Assembly: GCA_029532415.1 (NCBI GenBank)
Contig: JAQOTA010000045.1
Coordinates: 169,381-233,380, forward strand
Direction: 5' to 3'
From: Marasmius tenuissimus
Taxonomy: Eukaryota > Basidiomycota > Agaricomycetes > Agaricales > Marasmiaceae
DNA length: 64,000 bases
The notes beneath the pieces were generated by a model. It searched no databases and was not told where the DNA came from. It saw nothing but the letters and a program-made list of their open reading frames with translations. A program made the translations under genes and the position numbers. Positions 33,413 to 45,899 of this stretch are shown here, in pieces; the first letter of the stretch is position 1; the number at the start of each line of letters is the position of its first letter.

Positions 33413-36400
33413 ATGTCTACCTCAACCATGCACTTTGGTCCTGAATGGATGCGTCCAAAACAACAATCAGTTTCGCGCACTCAGCCTCCCCCTTCTCCTC
33501 CTCCTGCTGCGATTCCACAAACTCCCAACGCGTCCAGTTATTCTGCATTAGTATCGCCAGCCCCTCCTGTTCAGCCTGAAAAGCGGGATGAAGCCCACCC
33601 ATTCCGATATTCGAAAGAGGAAATGCTCCGAATCTACAAGGAGAGCGGGAAAGGCGGTTTAGGCCTTGAAGTCGAGAGGTGGGAGGGTGTCGTACGAGAG
33701 ATTGGAACCGATCCTGTTGGGCTGCGTGATTTGGGAGAAGCAGAGAAAAAGGTGTGCTATCACCTTCCGATAGCCTTTCTTTTTTTTCTCTAATGAGGTC
33801 GTAGCTTTTCACCACATCTCTCAATTCCGACTTGCGACGCCGACAATCCAATGACTATCTAAATCTCAATACTCAGAACCTGGAACGTCCCAGGTTAACT
33901 CACTCGAGCACTGGCTCGGGTACGGGAAGTCCACTTCGTGAACGGTACGGTTCCATGGGGATTATGCAACGCAGAAGAGACAGTACCGGTAAGTCATTCA
34001 GCTTCATCGAATGTCGATTATAGACTCTAAGGGCTTTTTCGACGAAGATCAAGCACCCACGCTTGCTCCGCGCAAACTCTCTCTTTCAGGACAACAGCCC
34101 TTGGGCTCACCTCGTGATGTCGGTCTTCCATCACCTCGTAGGATTGGGCATACACCTGGTTTCGATGGTGTTTTGAATGGTGGCGAGTCGTGGGTTGCTC
34201 GACGACGAGCCTCTGAAGGCTTGGGGAAGGTGGCCGGAATTTCTCGGGAGCCCAGTGGGGAGGAAAATGAGATTAGGGAGGAGGACGAAGAGGGCCGCGC
34301 TGAACGAGGCAAGGAAACCGAGCCTCAGAAAGCATCGGAATCTCTCTCCCAACCCGACCCGCGAACTGACGCAAGTGGGATAGCTACGCAACGCCCCGAA
34401 GACATAACAAATGGATTCGCTCAACTTTCTGTGGACCAGAAAACGCAAGGCATTATCAATTCACCAATTCCTCCTCAAGCAGGTGTTCCTTCCCCTCCTA
34501 CCGATTTGGGCAGTGTGGAATGGTCGTACCTTGACCCTCAGGGCCAAGTGCAAGGTGAAGCCCACCAAAGACGTAATTGCCCACGAGCTCATGTTTATTT
34601 TTCAAGGGCCATTCCGCGCTGATCTGATGCAAAAATGGAACGACGACGGATACTTTACACCCGATCTTCTCATGAAACGTACCCAGCTTGACATGGAATG
34701 GATAAGTGTCGCGGAATTGGCTCGGCGCACTGGTGGAGGAAAGATGTTTCTTTCGCCTATATCCCCTCCTATGCCTCCAGGCCTGGCGAGACGTACGGAT
34801 TCCCCATTCGGACTAGCTAACGAACAGAATATGTTCAATAACAGTCCCTATCAACCATCACCAATACGCTCCATTCGAAGCTCGACTCTCGACTCTTATA
34901 TCGGCACCGGCTCTAACCCTTCAGATTCTCCGGCTTCCTCCTTCGGTGGCGGAAGATTCAGTAATGGCTCTCCAGATCCTGCAGCGTTTGGTGGAAGGGT
35001 TGGCCAGTATGGCGCGGGGGATATAGGTGCAGGCCGCGTGGCAGGATTTGGCATGACGGGGGATGCGTCCCCGGCTCTTTCTGGTCGACGAAACACGTTC
35101 GCCGAATCAGCTGAATATCGGTCACCGTCCCTTAGCCATGCAGTACCTCAGCGAGGTTCCACGGTCGACAATGGCTTCGGGATCAATGGTGCCGGCGGTT
35201 TCAATTCACCTTGGCAGTCCGGCCACTTTGACGGATTGAGTGGTGGTCGCAGCTCTGCCGACTCCTCGGGCTATCAGGCTGGTTTCGGGAACTCATCCGG
35301 TTTGATCATGAATGCGGCCTCTCTTCCGAGCGGTTCCTTTGGGGACATATCTGGAAATGGACCAGGTTACAGAGTCAACGACTTCGGTTACGGAACTCCA
35401 GGAAATCAACAAGGACTGTCGCCGCAAGACAAAATTCTCGGCGGATTCAATCGTCCTGCCGCACTCTATAACGATCCTTCGTCCCAGGCGTTACTTGGGG
35501 CGTCGATTCCCCAATACAATGCGAATGTTGCTCAACAGCAGCAGCAACATGTTCCCGCTGCTGTTCCAGACTTGTTTGACCAAAATCAAGCGCGACAAAT
35601 GCACAACCAATTCTCCCCCGTTGGCGGTCAAGAGTCTGTTGTCTCAGCCTCGCCGTGGGGAGCTTTGGACAGTCCTATGAACAAACGTCCTGGCCCATTC
35701 GATGCTCCCCACCCTACTGCGACGAACACTAACCACACTCAATCGTCTCCTTGGGGAACTGGTCTCCACCCTTCAGAATCACCACCACAAGTCCCAGAGC
35801 TCGCTCAAGTGGAACCCCCACAAGAAGCAGTGGTTAGCGCAAGTCCTGCTCCCGCGAGCGCTCAGCAGGACAAGGTCGCGACTCAATCTCCTGTCCAAGA
35901 AGTTATCGCCGTTGATTCGACGTCCCCCAAGATCGATGTAGCACCACCTCCAGTTAAAGCGGTTGTGAACGAGCCGACACCACTGTCCATTGAACCAACC
36001 CCTGCGCCGGCCGCTCCGAGGTCGAAAGTGAAACAGACTCCAACACAACAGCAGCAGCGACCATCAGTTGAACCAGCGAGTCAACCTCAGACTCCGGCCA
36101 CCCAGCAGGTCCTTTCTAGCCCATCGCAACCGGCTCCTCCTACGCCAAAAGCACCATGGGCGAAGGATGACGAGGCTAAGCGACCACCTACTGCTACCAG
36201 TTTGCGTCAAATTCAAGAGTCTGAGGCGAAGAAAGCAGAGGCTAGAAAGGCGGCGGAGAGGGAGAAAGAAAAGGCCACCCGCGCCAATGCAGCTTCCGGG
36301 AATGAGGATGTCCAATCCTTCACTACGTCATGGGGACTACCCACCTCCCAGGCAGGAAAAAACACCAGTTCCGTTGTTGCTTTGCCTGCGAAAGAGGTAC

Positions 36401-37289
36401 CTACTTCTGTTTCCGCCCCAGCTCCGGCCGTCTGGACGGGTGCTGCAAAGGCAACATCGGCCAAGAAGACGATGAAAGAGATTCAGGAGGAAGAGGAGCG
36501 GAGGAAGAAGGCGAGCGCCCCTGCCGCCACTACAGCCAAGGATGTCAGTGCCGGAGCTGCAGCTGTTACTGGAGCAAGGAGAGGGTACGCCGAGAGTACG
36601 AACAAGGTGAGGATGAGATTGTCTTCTGTTCAATAAAAGTGTCCAACCGACCGAGCGTGCATAGCCTACGCCCCCGATTTCACAAGGAAATGCCTGGACT
36701 ACAGTTGGACCTAGTGGGAAGGCGGCTATTCCCTCCCGTCCAACAGCAACGCCGTCTGCAAGTTCAACTTCCGTGCCACGCACCAATGGAGTCGCCTCTG
36801 CTGTACCAAGAGCCGCACCCCCACCTACCACTCCTGCCAAAGCGCCAGGGCCCAAGGTTGAAGAATTCCCGTTACCTCCTTCGAATGACTTCATGAGATG
36901 GCTTGGTGATAACATGAAGGCGCTCAATAGTTCCGTTAATGGTAGGTTCGGCGCGAAAATTTGTCTTTGACCTCTGATGACTTGGTTTTTCAGTGGAAGA
37001 AATCATGCACATGCTCCTCTCATTCCCCCTGGATCCCGATCCCTCGACAACGGAAATTATTTCGGACTTGATTTACGCTAATAGCACAACACTCGATGGA
37101 CGTAGATTTGCTGCCGACTTTGTGAGTAAGAGGAAGGCCGATGCTAGCGCGAGGTCGAAGGCAGGTGCGACTGGGGGCGGGAAACCTATCTCGATTGCCG
37201 ATGTGGTGAAGGCGCAGCCGAAGCAGCAGACTTCGGAGTGGGGTGGATTCAAGGTGGTTAACAAGAAGAAGAAGGGCGGGAGGTCTTGA
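33413..37289 (+). CDS. GYF-domain protein (Smy2/GIGYF-like)
   Basis: Six exons: 33413..33751, 33805..33988, 34024..34554, 34607..36606, 36665..36941, 36994..37289, giving 1208 aa. A GYF domain lies near residues 337-390 (WSYLDPQGQVQGPFRADLMQ, then W-DDGYF, LMKRTQLDMEWISVAEL), split by the third intron. N-terminal residues include FGPEWMRPK and a YSKEEMLRIYK helix, common to GIGYF-type proteins. The long middle is Pro/Gln/Ser-rich and disordered, then a KEREKE-type helix and a folded end (FMRWLGDNMKALN, VEEIMHMLLSFPLD, SEWGGFKVVNKKKKG). Such proteins bind proline-rich PPG-phi peptides and act in translational repression and mRNA decay, or COPII trafficking for Smy2. Intact. Confidence 0.9.
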
Positions 37290-37498
37290 ACGAGGAGCCC
37301 TCATTAATGAACCTGACGCACTAACGCACTGAAGGATGTAATCCAGATTCCAATTACTGATGTCTGGTCTCGTTGTTGTAAAGTACAAGGACTGTTTAGT
37401 ATATCTATTAGTTACTCCCAACCATATTGAACCTTGCTCTTAATCTATGAATGTCCCAGATTTGGGGTTGTGAGTACGATGCGGGTACGATGCGGGAA

Positions 37499-38372
37499 TC
37501 AGACAGATAGGATGGACTCTAGCCAAGAACTGAGGTCGTTCAGTTCTGCGTCGCAGATATTGTGTTTCATGCGAGGGTATATCTTCAAGTCAACCCTATT
37601 GGTGATTCCGAGCGCAGTTCGGAGAAAGTTGACGGCTTCATGCCCTCGTTCGACGGGAATTTCGTCGTCTACCGCCCCATGGCACCACAGAATGGGCAGT
37701 CCTGAGGAGGATGTCAGCGATTGTCGTGACATTTCCGGGATCCTAGGTGCATAAATAGTCAGTTGGGTTGGGTAGGTGTGAGTTGACGGTCGAATCTCAC
37801 CATCCCGAAAGACTTGCCACGCCTCCGAGTTCATGTAGCGAAGATAGGGCAGTCATGAGACTCAGTGCAGCACCTTGACTGAAACCGACGAGAACGACCC
37901 GTCGAGGATCAATACCTGAATGGACCTGGGACAAGATCAAAGACTCGATTCGTGAAATGGATTGAAAGATCCCGGCTTCATCGTATTCGGTTCTGTTTGG
38001 GGGTAAACGCGCAATATCAAACCAACTAGGACGACGTTGGCCTTTGTTTAGTGTGACGGGCCGTGTCTCACTGAGAGAAGAGGGAGGACACGCTTTGACT
38101 TGGCTACTATAGAAAGGGTAATGAAGAAGTACGCACGCTTGTGGTAAGATCCATTCAACATGGGGAAATTTGGTCGCGAACGCCTCTTTGATCAGAAGCG
38201 ACCAGGAGACGTTGGTCTGTCCCAAGCCCTGAGGATGACGCGTCAGACGCGTCGTGAATCGTTAGAACGACATTGACTTGGTATGACTCACATGGATGAA
38301 TATGACAGCAGCAGTCTTTCTTGTAGTGGCAGGAACGTAGATGACCTCTTGAAGTTCAATTTCTGTGATCAT
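37499..38372 (-). CDS. APT1: Acyl-protein thioesterase 1 (APT1)
   Basis: Four exons: complement(37499..37742, 37801..38070, 38137..38228, 38292..38372), giving 228 aa, the usual family length. The alpha/beta-hydrolase triad is complete: Ser near residue 122 in VGFSQGAAL, Asp near 173 in WCHGAVDDEIP, His near 208 in PRMKHN. Also seen: IHGLGQTNVSW at the oxyanion loop and the WFDI motif. The enzyme removes palmitate from S-acylated proteins and has lysophospholipase activity. No signal peptide, so cytosolic. Divergent from the UCH gene 607 bp away; convergent with the GYF gene. Confidence 0.92.
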
Positions 38373-38979
38373 CTTGACATCCGATGAAGAAGATACCACC
38401 CAGCGACGAGAAGCGAGTTATAAGAGACGCAGAAATCGAGTTCCGCAGCAAAGTAAAGTACTGCGGTCGAGAAGATTGCGGTGCGGAGTGAAGTTCCATC
38501 ATCAGGTATGGTCGGATGTAGGCGGTGTTGAATGTACTCTGAATACTTGATTTACGCGATCAAGCTCAGTCCGACGGTGTTGGCTCCCCGTACGAGAACC
38601 AGGGGCCTCCAATTCCAGTGGATAATGATACAGAGAGGCGTCAGATTGCTTCATTGTAGTTGAAATTGTAGACAGTAACGAGTGGTCCAGGTAGGGTCGA
38701 TAAATTTAAACGTCTAAGCAAGATCGACAGTGGAGGCGTCTTTTTTTGTAGCAGGGAGATGCTGTTTCGCTGCGGAAATAGCTCGAAGCAGGGCATTATA
38801 GCATAACCTTATCCCAGACTGGTTTCCGAATATACAGATTTGGAAGTGTAGTCGAGTCAAAGCTCAAGTGCATCGGTGAACCATGGAACGCGTGAGAAAC
38901 TTCCGTCATAATATGGTGTACAGGATGTCCATTTATGTGCTCTTCGGCAACTGCCGTTCAATCTCTGTCATCGCCAACC
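38373..38979. other. Divergent intergenic region between APT1 and UCH
   Basis: About 600 bp without a supported gene; promoters of both genes. Confidence 0.6.
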
Positions 38980-40155
38980 ATGTCCCAATCAATCTCTTCT
39001 CCAGGCCGCTGGATTCCTTTGGAATGTAATCCTGAAGTGAGTCATCATGGTCCTTTTCGGTTGCGGTTCTTGAGTTCCGATTTAATCTACAGGTCTTGAA
39101 CTCGGTAGGAGACATACCTTTGATTCCAGAGTAAAACCTCATTCTCCTTCGATGGTTCTCTTTCGATGATATCCGTCTAGTGGGCAAACAAAGGTGGCCT
39201 TGTGTCCACAGACTCTCAATTCAACGACGTGTACGGGTTTGATGAAGAGGTGAGCAAGAACTGGATCGCCTTAAACATGCAACGAAGAGACGGTAAACCA
39301 TGCTTTACCAGCTGCTTGCGATGGTTCCTCGACCGGTTAAAGCCGTACTTCTACTGTTCCCGATATCCGAGACATTGGAGGCAAGGAGGAGAGCAGAGGA
39401 TGAAAAAGAGGACGAAAGTCAAGGGGGGCCTAAAAATGTGATCTGGATCAAGCAAACAGTAAGTCGCCAAAACCACTTGGGGGTTTCTCTTCGAGAATTC
39501 TGGCGTCTTGAGGTAGTTGACGACCATCGTCCGTAGATTTCGAATGCATGTGGAACGATTGGGCTCTTACATGCGTTGATCAATGTGAGTAATGCATTCT
39601 ACTTGAGCATCACCGGGAATGACTTTGCGACGGAGTCGAATATTCACTCACCGATGCTATCGTAGAGTCAGGCCGCATTCAAGCCCGACAGTCCACTCGA
39701 TCAATTTGCACAGGCTTGCAAAGGTTGGTACTTTGATGAACTGCTGCGATACGCTGTTCACGATCTTATACTCTAGACAAATCACCTACCGAACGCGCTC
39801 AGTACCTGGAGACTACCCCTCTTTTCGCTAACATCCACGCGGAAGCGGCTGGAACTGGACAGAGTGCAGTTCCTACGAACCTGGATACGGATCTACACTT
39901 TACATGTTTTGTTGCGGGTCAAGATGGCAAAATTTGGGAACTAGATGGCAGGAGGAAGGGCCCGGTCGAACGTGGTGTCGTACAAGACGACTTTTTGAAG
40001 GTTCGTGTGAATGACTTCGGTGTTCCAGCTTTGTGGTAGCTCACGCTTAATTGTAACTCCAGGAGGTAGCGAATACGATCAAAGAGACATATGTTTCTCA
40101 GAGTTCCAGCATACAGTTCGGTATGGTTGCGTTGGGGCCCCCGGGGGATTGGTAA
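38980..40155 (+). CDS. YUH1: Ubiquitin C-terminal hydrolase (UCH-L3/Yuh1 type), with a 12 nt exon
   Basis: Eight exons: 38980..39036, 39093..39104, 39181..39249, 39312..39458, 39537..39584, 39666..39723, 39777..40000, 40063..40155, giving 235 aa. The C12 peptidase active site is intact: Gln in IWIKQTISNACGTIGLLHAL, Cys near residue 100, His near 171 in NLDTDLHFTCFV, Asp near 187 in ELDGRRKGP. The N-terminus WIPLECNPEVLNSWANKGGL fits the family. Exon 2 has only 12 nt (VLNS) and is needed to keep that segment. The enzyme trims small adducts from the ubiquitin or Nedd8 C-terminus. Cytosolic; intact. Confidence 0.9.
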
Positions 40156-40549
40156 AGATGTTGTGATGTACCCTCATGAAGGCAAGGCGAACTTCTTGTG
40201 TCCGAGTTGTGCCGTATCAATGTGAACAACTCCATGTAAATTGAAGGTCGTGATCGCTCACCGCACCCACACCCCACGGTTCGGGTTGAAGGTGGATTTC
40301 TCACCGTCTGTCCCTTGACCTAATTTTGGCACCCTGATAGCTTTCCTGAACTGTCCTGAACTGGCATGATGAACACCAAGTCAAGTCACCGAGATCTTCC
40401 CATATAATTTAAGCGCTCTACGGGTTTGAGTGGGTCTAGGTGAGAACATTTCCAAGCAAAGGGTCACCTGAATACGAGGCCACCACAGGTTCTTATAGCT
40501 GTAATCATGGGAAAGCTCCTGTGCTCTGTCCCTTCCCTCCCGCCATCTC
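40156..40549. other. Spacer upstream of the flavin monooxygenase
   Basis: No supported gene; 3' region of UCH and promoter of the next gene. Confidence 0.5.
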
Positions 40550-42713
40550 ATGTCCGTATCACCTGCGTCTATTGTTGTCAACTGGTTGAACGAGTTCGCC
40601 GCACATTTTGCTGTCGGAAACGTTGATGGAGTTGCCTCCTGTTTTCGAGAGGACGGATGGCTTCGGGACTTCCTGATCTTCACTTGGAACAATCGCACAC
40701 TCCACGGAGCCTCCAAGATCGCAGCCTATTTGCGTGATACCCTCAAACCCGGATCGCTTTCGGAGTTTAGGGTTGACCATCGTCCATTTTTGGCGCCAGA
40801 GAAGGGCCATATTACGCCCGCTTTATCTGGTCTATCTTCTGGATTCACCTTCGAGACGCCTAACGCTCATGGACAAGGTTTTGTACGGCTCATGGAAGAC
40901 GAGCCAGGCCGGTGGAAGGCTCTGACGGTATTCATGTCAATGGAGGATCTCAAGGGCCACGAGGAGCGTGGGTATGAGAATGGAATGTGGGGTGATCATA
41001 CACTGGCGTGGGGGGATGTCAAATTGGAAAGGGCACGACGTACGGAGGAGGACCCTCGTGTACTGATTGGTATGTGCATCTTGCGCTCTTTCTGTCGGAT
41101 AACTTAGACCTGACATCCCACCGCTCTCCAGTGGGTGGAGGTCAGAACGGACTAATTGTCGCGGCTAGATTCAAACAAATGCAAATCCCTACGTTGGTGG
41201 TCGAAAGGAATGCCCGCATTGGCGACAATTGGCGAAAACGGTACCCAATGCTCTCTCTACATACTATCAAGAGCCAGCACGCGAGTGAGAGCCTTCCTTC
41301 TTCGGTCGAAACTCACCCTGTTCATCTGACTGTGCGTAGTGCTCTACCAGCCGTTTCCCGACACATGGCCTCTTTTCACCCCGCGCGACAAGCTCGCCAA
41401 CTGGCTTGAGCAATACGCTGATAGCCAGGATCTTGTCGTCTGGACAAACTCGCGGCCTCTTCCCACTCCAACGTACGACTTTGTCCGTAGGAAATGGACA
41501 GTTCAGATCGACCGCAATGGCGAACGCGTTACGATTCACCCTGACCATATTGTGATGGCCACAGGGACCCTCGGTGCTCCCAAGATACCACCGATCCTCC
41601 AGAACAGCGCCAACGAGTTCAAAGGCCGTGCGATCCACGCAAGCGACTACCAAGGCGGCCGTGAATTTTCCGGAAAACGCGTCATCGTCGTCGGAGCAGG
41701 GAACACCTCCGCAGATATCTGCCAAGACCTCACTCACCACGGCGCGAGCAGTGTCACCATGGTCCAACGTTCGACTACGTGTGTCGTGAGTCTCCAGAGC
41801 GGGAAAGTAGGGCAGCTTCATACGTGGCCGCCAGACGTACCGACGAATGTGTCGGATTTCAAGTTGTCTGCGATGCCACTGCTGCTTTTGAAGAAGTCGT
41901 TGGCGGAGGTGGCGGAGAGTGGGTGGCAGGCGATGGATGGGGAGATGATTGAGGGGCTTAGGGGGCGGGGGTTGGATGTGAATTTGGGACCAGATGGGAC
42001 TGGGAATCTATTTCTGGTGTATGAGAGGCTTGGAGGTAAGCAAGGGGCTCGGTAACCTCTCCCGGTTGAGTCGTCGCTGATTCGGACCTTGCAACTAGGT
42101 TTTTGTGAGCACGTATTGCGGGGGATTCTGTGCTTTGGGCTGACCAACCACCTTTGGAATAGGGGTAGATGTGGGATGCGCACAACTAATTATCGATGGC
42201 AAAATAGATGTCAAGTCCGGCGTCGAAATTGAAAGGATGGTTGGAGAGGAAGTGACCTTCACCGATGGCTCGTCATTATCGGCAGATGTAGTCATATTTG
42301 CGTGAGTCTTCCCATGAACCTTTACAGCGCCTTTTCGAAACTCACAATTCGACTCATGACTTTCAGGACTGGTTACGAGCTCATGAGGGATATAATCAAG
42401 GGAACGTTTGGGGCGGAGACCGTCGATATGACGGACGATGCATGGGGGCTGGATGATGAAGGAGAATTCAAAGGAAGCTACAGGCCTACTGGACATCCCG
42501 GAGTACTGGCTCACCTCTTCATTGACCAAACCGACACTAATTCCTGCTCTATTCCTAGCTGTGGTATGCCTCAGGCGATTTCTCACTCGCACGAATGCTT
42601 TCGAAACCCTTGGTGAGTTTTTTGTCCGAAGTCTACGCTCACGCTGGGCCTAATGCGTTCGTTTGTAGGCACTGCGCATCAAGGCAATCGAATTAGGCCT
42701 CATGAAGGAGTGA
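40550..42713 (+). CDS. Flavin-dependent monooxygenase with NTF2-like N-terminal domain
   Basis: Seven exons: 40550..41069, 41132..41284, 41340..42035, 42163..42301, 42367..42502, 42559..42612, 42669..42713, giving 580 aa. Residues 1-165 resemble an NTF2/SnoaL-like fold (AAHFAVGNVDGVASCFREDG, LHGASKIAAYLRDTL). The FAD-binding site is VGGGQNGLIVAARF, the middle of a Rossmann fold, followed by NARIGDNWRKRYP and LYQPFPDTWP; the NADPH-binding site is VVGAGNTSADIC. This arrangement is common in fungal FMO-like and Baeyer-Villiger-like proteins of unknown substrate. The first glycine box is GGGQNG rather than GAGxxG, a mild variant. Intact to the stop. Last well-conserved gene before the satellite array. 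Confidence 0.85.
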
Positions 42714-43059
42714 GCTGCGATACTGAATCCATAGAACTACTCCCGCGGGGTAGAACGGACTCGTGACTGCTAATGGTCGGTGTATAATTTTGATATTTAT
42801 CTAGTCGGACTCGAATCTCAGTGCTTTCTGGCGCGTCCGCAAATGGCAAAGATGTTACCAAAGTTGTACTCTGGAGACATTTCGTGGAGGCCTAGGCGGC
42901 AGGTTTAATGTAGACCAAACGTGTAGTGCCGTTAGCCCAATGGGATGTTGCCGTTAGCGGAAATGTGTCCCGCCGTTTACGTTCACGTGATGCTATGTAG
43001 TTTTGGTTGGCATCAATTGTCAGTTCTTGATCACTTCTCTTGTCAGTTGCGTGCGCGAT
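42714..43059. other. Spacer between the monooxygenase and the satellite array
   Basis: No gene seen. Confidence 0.5.
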
Positions 43060-44470
43060 GGATTTTCCCTCCACAGTTGGGGGCCCCCAGGTATGTACGC
43101 GGTGATATTTCCCTCTCCGGATTTTTGCTGATGCTCCGTATCCGTGTAGGTTGTGGGCGGTGAAAGCTCACCGCTACGGATCGACATTTGTGGGAAGGGA
43201 ATATTCCTCGCTGAGGAGATCAGTTGCTGGAGAGGGAATTACCACCGCGCAGGTCGCTTGTGCGTGGGTGGGGAATCGTCTCCGTATGGCTGGAAGACTC
43301 ATACACAGGGAATCCTCCCCCTCAGGCATATACACGGTGATTTTCTGTCTCTAGATTTTTGCTGATGCTCCGTATCCGTCTAGGTTGTGGGCGGTGAAGG
43401 CTCACCGCTACGGATCGACGTTTGTGGGGAGGGAATATTCCTCGCTGAGGAGATCGGTTGCTGGAGAGGGGGTTATCACCACACAGGTTACTTGTGCGTG
43501 GGTGGGGAATCATCCCTGCGTGGCTTGAACATCCATACACAGGGAATCCTCCCCCTCAGGTATGTACACGGAGATCTTTCCCTGTCCAGATTTTCGCTGA
43601 TGCTCCATATCCGTCTAGGTTGTGGGCGGTGAAGGCTCACCGCTACGGATCGACGTTTGTGGGGAGGGAATATTCCTCGCTGAGGAGATCGGTTGCTGGA
43701 GAGGGAATTATCACCGCGCAGGTTACTTGTGCGTGGGTGGGGATCCGTCTCCGCGTAGCCTGAAGATTCGTACACAGGGAATCCTCCCCCTCAGGTATGT
43801 ACACGGAGATCTTTCCCTGTCCAGATTTTCCGCTGATGCTCCATATCCGTATAGGCTGTGGGTGGTGAAAACTCACCGCTACGGATCGACGTTTGTGGGG
43901 AGGGAATATTCCTCGCTGGGGAGATCGGTTGCTGGAGAGGGAGTTATCACCGCGCAGGTTACTTGTGCGTGGGTGGGGATTCGTCTCCGCGTGGCCTGAA
44001 GATTCGTACACAGGGAATCCTCCCCCTCAGGTATGTACACGGAGATTTTTCCCTCTCCAGATTTTCGCTGATGCTCCATATCCGTATAGGTTGTGGGTGG
44101 TGACTGGTGAAAGCTCACCGCTACGGATCGACGTTTGTGAGGAGGGAATATTCCTCGCTGAGGAGATCGGTTGCTGGAGAGGGAATTATCACCGTGCAGG
44201 TTACTTGTGCGTGGGTGGGGATCCGTCTCCGCGTGGCTTGAAGATCCATACACGGGGAATATTCCCCCTTTGCTGTAGAGGGAATCGTCACTGCGTGAGT
44301 TGCTTGTTGGTGGGTAGGGAGTCGTCCCCGCGAGGCGTGAAGACCTCTACAGAGGGACTTTTCACCGCCCTCTGACAATGGCTGGGCCAGGAGTATTCTC
44401 CGAATCCGAAGGAACATGGTTTCCCTACAGGTACGTATGTGAGGTTATGTCCCTCTCGACTAATCACTGA
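43060..44470. repeat. Satellite array, about 235 bp monomer, five full copies plus degenerate ends
   Basis: The shared anchor (T)GTGGGCGGTGA/GGTTGTGGGTGGTG recurs near 43149, 43383, 43618, 43854 and 44089, a period of 234-236 bp. Copies are highly similar in the centre and decay at both ends (from about 43060 and after 44250). Within a monomer, short modules of the type GGGAATATTCC, GGGAATTATC, GGGGAATCGTC, GGGAATCCTCCCC and GGAGATCTTTCCC occur every 32-40 bp. The period is not a multiple of three and the open frames crossing it change frame between copies, so it is not coding. Confidence 0.9.
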
Positions 44471-44656
44471 CGCTCTGTTTCTTCATGACTTGCCACGCGA
44501 CGGTCGGTCACCTCGCCGCTCCCAATGTTGCACGTGTCATCGAATTATCAGGCCGGACCCCGAACGCATCCGTCTAAAAGGCGAAAGAAAATCAAATTTC
44601 TCTTCAAATTTTCTTCTTCCCTCTTATCTGTATCCTCTCCCCCTTATCTTTCAACC

Positions 44657-45588
44657 ATGCCCCCTGCAAAGATCGAACTTTCAGGCGACCTGCACTTGGT
44701 CTATGACGAACTCAAGCCTAGACTGGAAGCCCTCATAGACGAACAGCTCATGGGCGGGCGCATTGCGGTCGCGGCAAGCCAGGATACGGATCAACACTTC
44801 ATGTCTATCTCGTTTCTCAATGTTCCCGGCGTTTCCAGCTCGCGCCTCACCCTGCTCTGGATTGACGAAATGGCGGCTAGGATCTTCATAGCAGTTGGGA
44901 ACCTCAACGATTTCCTGGAGTCCTTCCGTGCAAAGCATGGCCAGACGCGGCTCAGTCAACGGACGGCGATTCTAGTCTATGGGGATCACGAGGACTCCCC
45001 CGAATTTGGTCCAAGGCAGAGCCTTGACGATGCATTCACCAAGCTCGAAGTCGCCTATCCTTGCATGTATCGCAAGGCCAGTAACATTCGCGACGCCACC
45101 CACTGCATCCTCTCGTATATGAATGGTAAGTCCACGGATTCAACCTCGAATGTATAGGTTCCTGATACCCTTTCACAGCCCTTCTCAAGACAGTGTAAGA
45201 ATTACTGCATCCGTCATCTATCAAACATCTCACCTCAGGTCTATTGCCACCAGCCCACTACAGGACCTCGAGATGAGGCGTCGGATGCTCCTGCAAATAC
45301 CCGGCGTAACGCGAGAACGGGCCGACATCGTTCTCACTCGCTATCCTACCCTTTCAGTCATGACTCGTGCGCTTATTGACATGCAGCCGGATATAGACGC
45401 TGGCCGAATCGTCCTGAATCGCAACCTGGTACGTGACAGACTGGCCTCTCATTGTACGGTTTCGCTGATTTTTCTGGACATAGTTCACAGGAAGAGACGA
45501 TGAGCGACACGAAGAGCTGTGGGTTCGGAACGTCTACATCTTCTTCACCGACAGGACTGGTCGCGAACGTCTTTTCGAGGCGGTTTGA
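44657..45588 (+). CDS. ERCC4/XPF-type protein with helix-hairpin-helix end (EME1- or FAAP24-like)
   Basis: Four exons: 44657..45125, 45179..45194, 45239..45432, 45491..45588, giving 258 aa. Residues 1-150 have the pattern of a nuclease-fold domain without catalytic residues (LTLLWIDEMAARIFIAVG, AILVYGDHED, LEVAYPCMYRKASNIRDATHCILSYMNALL), with no ERKxxxD box. Residues about 170-210 form a helix-hairpin-helix (MLLQIPGVTRERADIVLTRYP). This layout fits the non-catalytic partners of XPF-family heterodimers: Eme1/Mms4 with Mus81, or FAAP24 with FANCM. The small size favours a FAAP24-like or reduced Eme1-like protein. Exon 2 is only 16 nt. The C-terminal frame (LWVRNVYIFFTDRTGRERLF) depends on donor choice at 45432. 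Identity is an inference. Confidence 0.55.
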
Positions 45589-45899
45589 CTGCCATGTACA
45601 GCTTGGAAGTTAGAACACGTACGATACAGCCCTCAGAAAAATATATCAAAGTGTATATTCCTCTTCCTTTGCCAGACATTGAGACTACATAACAGTATTA
45701 ATAAGACTTGAATAAGACTATGCGGTGATGAGTGACGGCGAATGGGGGATTTGAACTCCGAGTCATGTTAACGATAGGCATAAAAAGTTGTGGGCCACCA
45801 GCTGTCCACTACGCCATCAGCGTCTTGCGGAAGTACGGACCGAACCAAACCACGAGGGGAAGGCGCTAGCGATGAGTATGTAATTTTCTATAGAACGAG
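45589..45899. other. Spacer with a tRNA-like element
   Basis: Lies between two convergent stops. The only structure seen is the tRNA-like element listed separately. Confidence 0.45.
45740..45835 (-). other. Degenerate tRNA-like element (A and B boxes)
   Basis: On the minus strand TGGCGTAGTGG matches a Pol III A box and GAGTTCAAATCCCC a B box, about 65 bp apart. An imperfect acceptor stem can be drawn (GACGCTG with CGCCGTC, six of seven pairs). The T stem and anticodon stem do not pair well, so a functional tRNA is doubtful; a pseudo-tRNA or SINE-head remnant is likelier. Confidence 0.3.

Noticed and set aside
43151..44375. Series of similar open frames on both strands in the left array
   Set aside because: They recur with the 235 bp satellite period, which is not a multiple of three, and change frame between copies. 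They are by-products of the repeat.
45740..45835. Functional tRNA gene
   Set aside because: A and B boxes are present but T and anticodon stems do not pair; kept only as a tRNA-like element.
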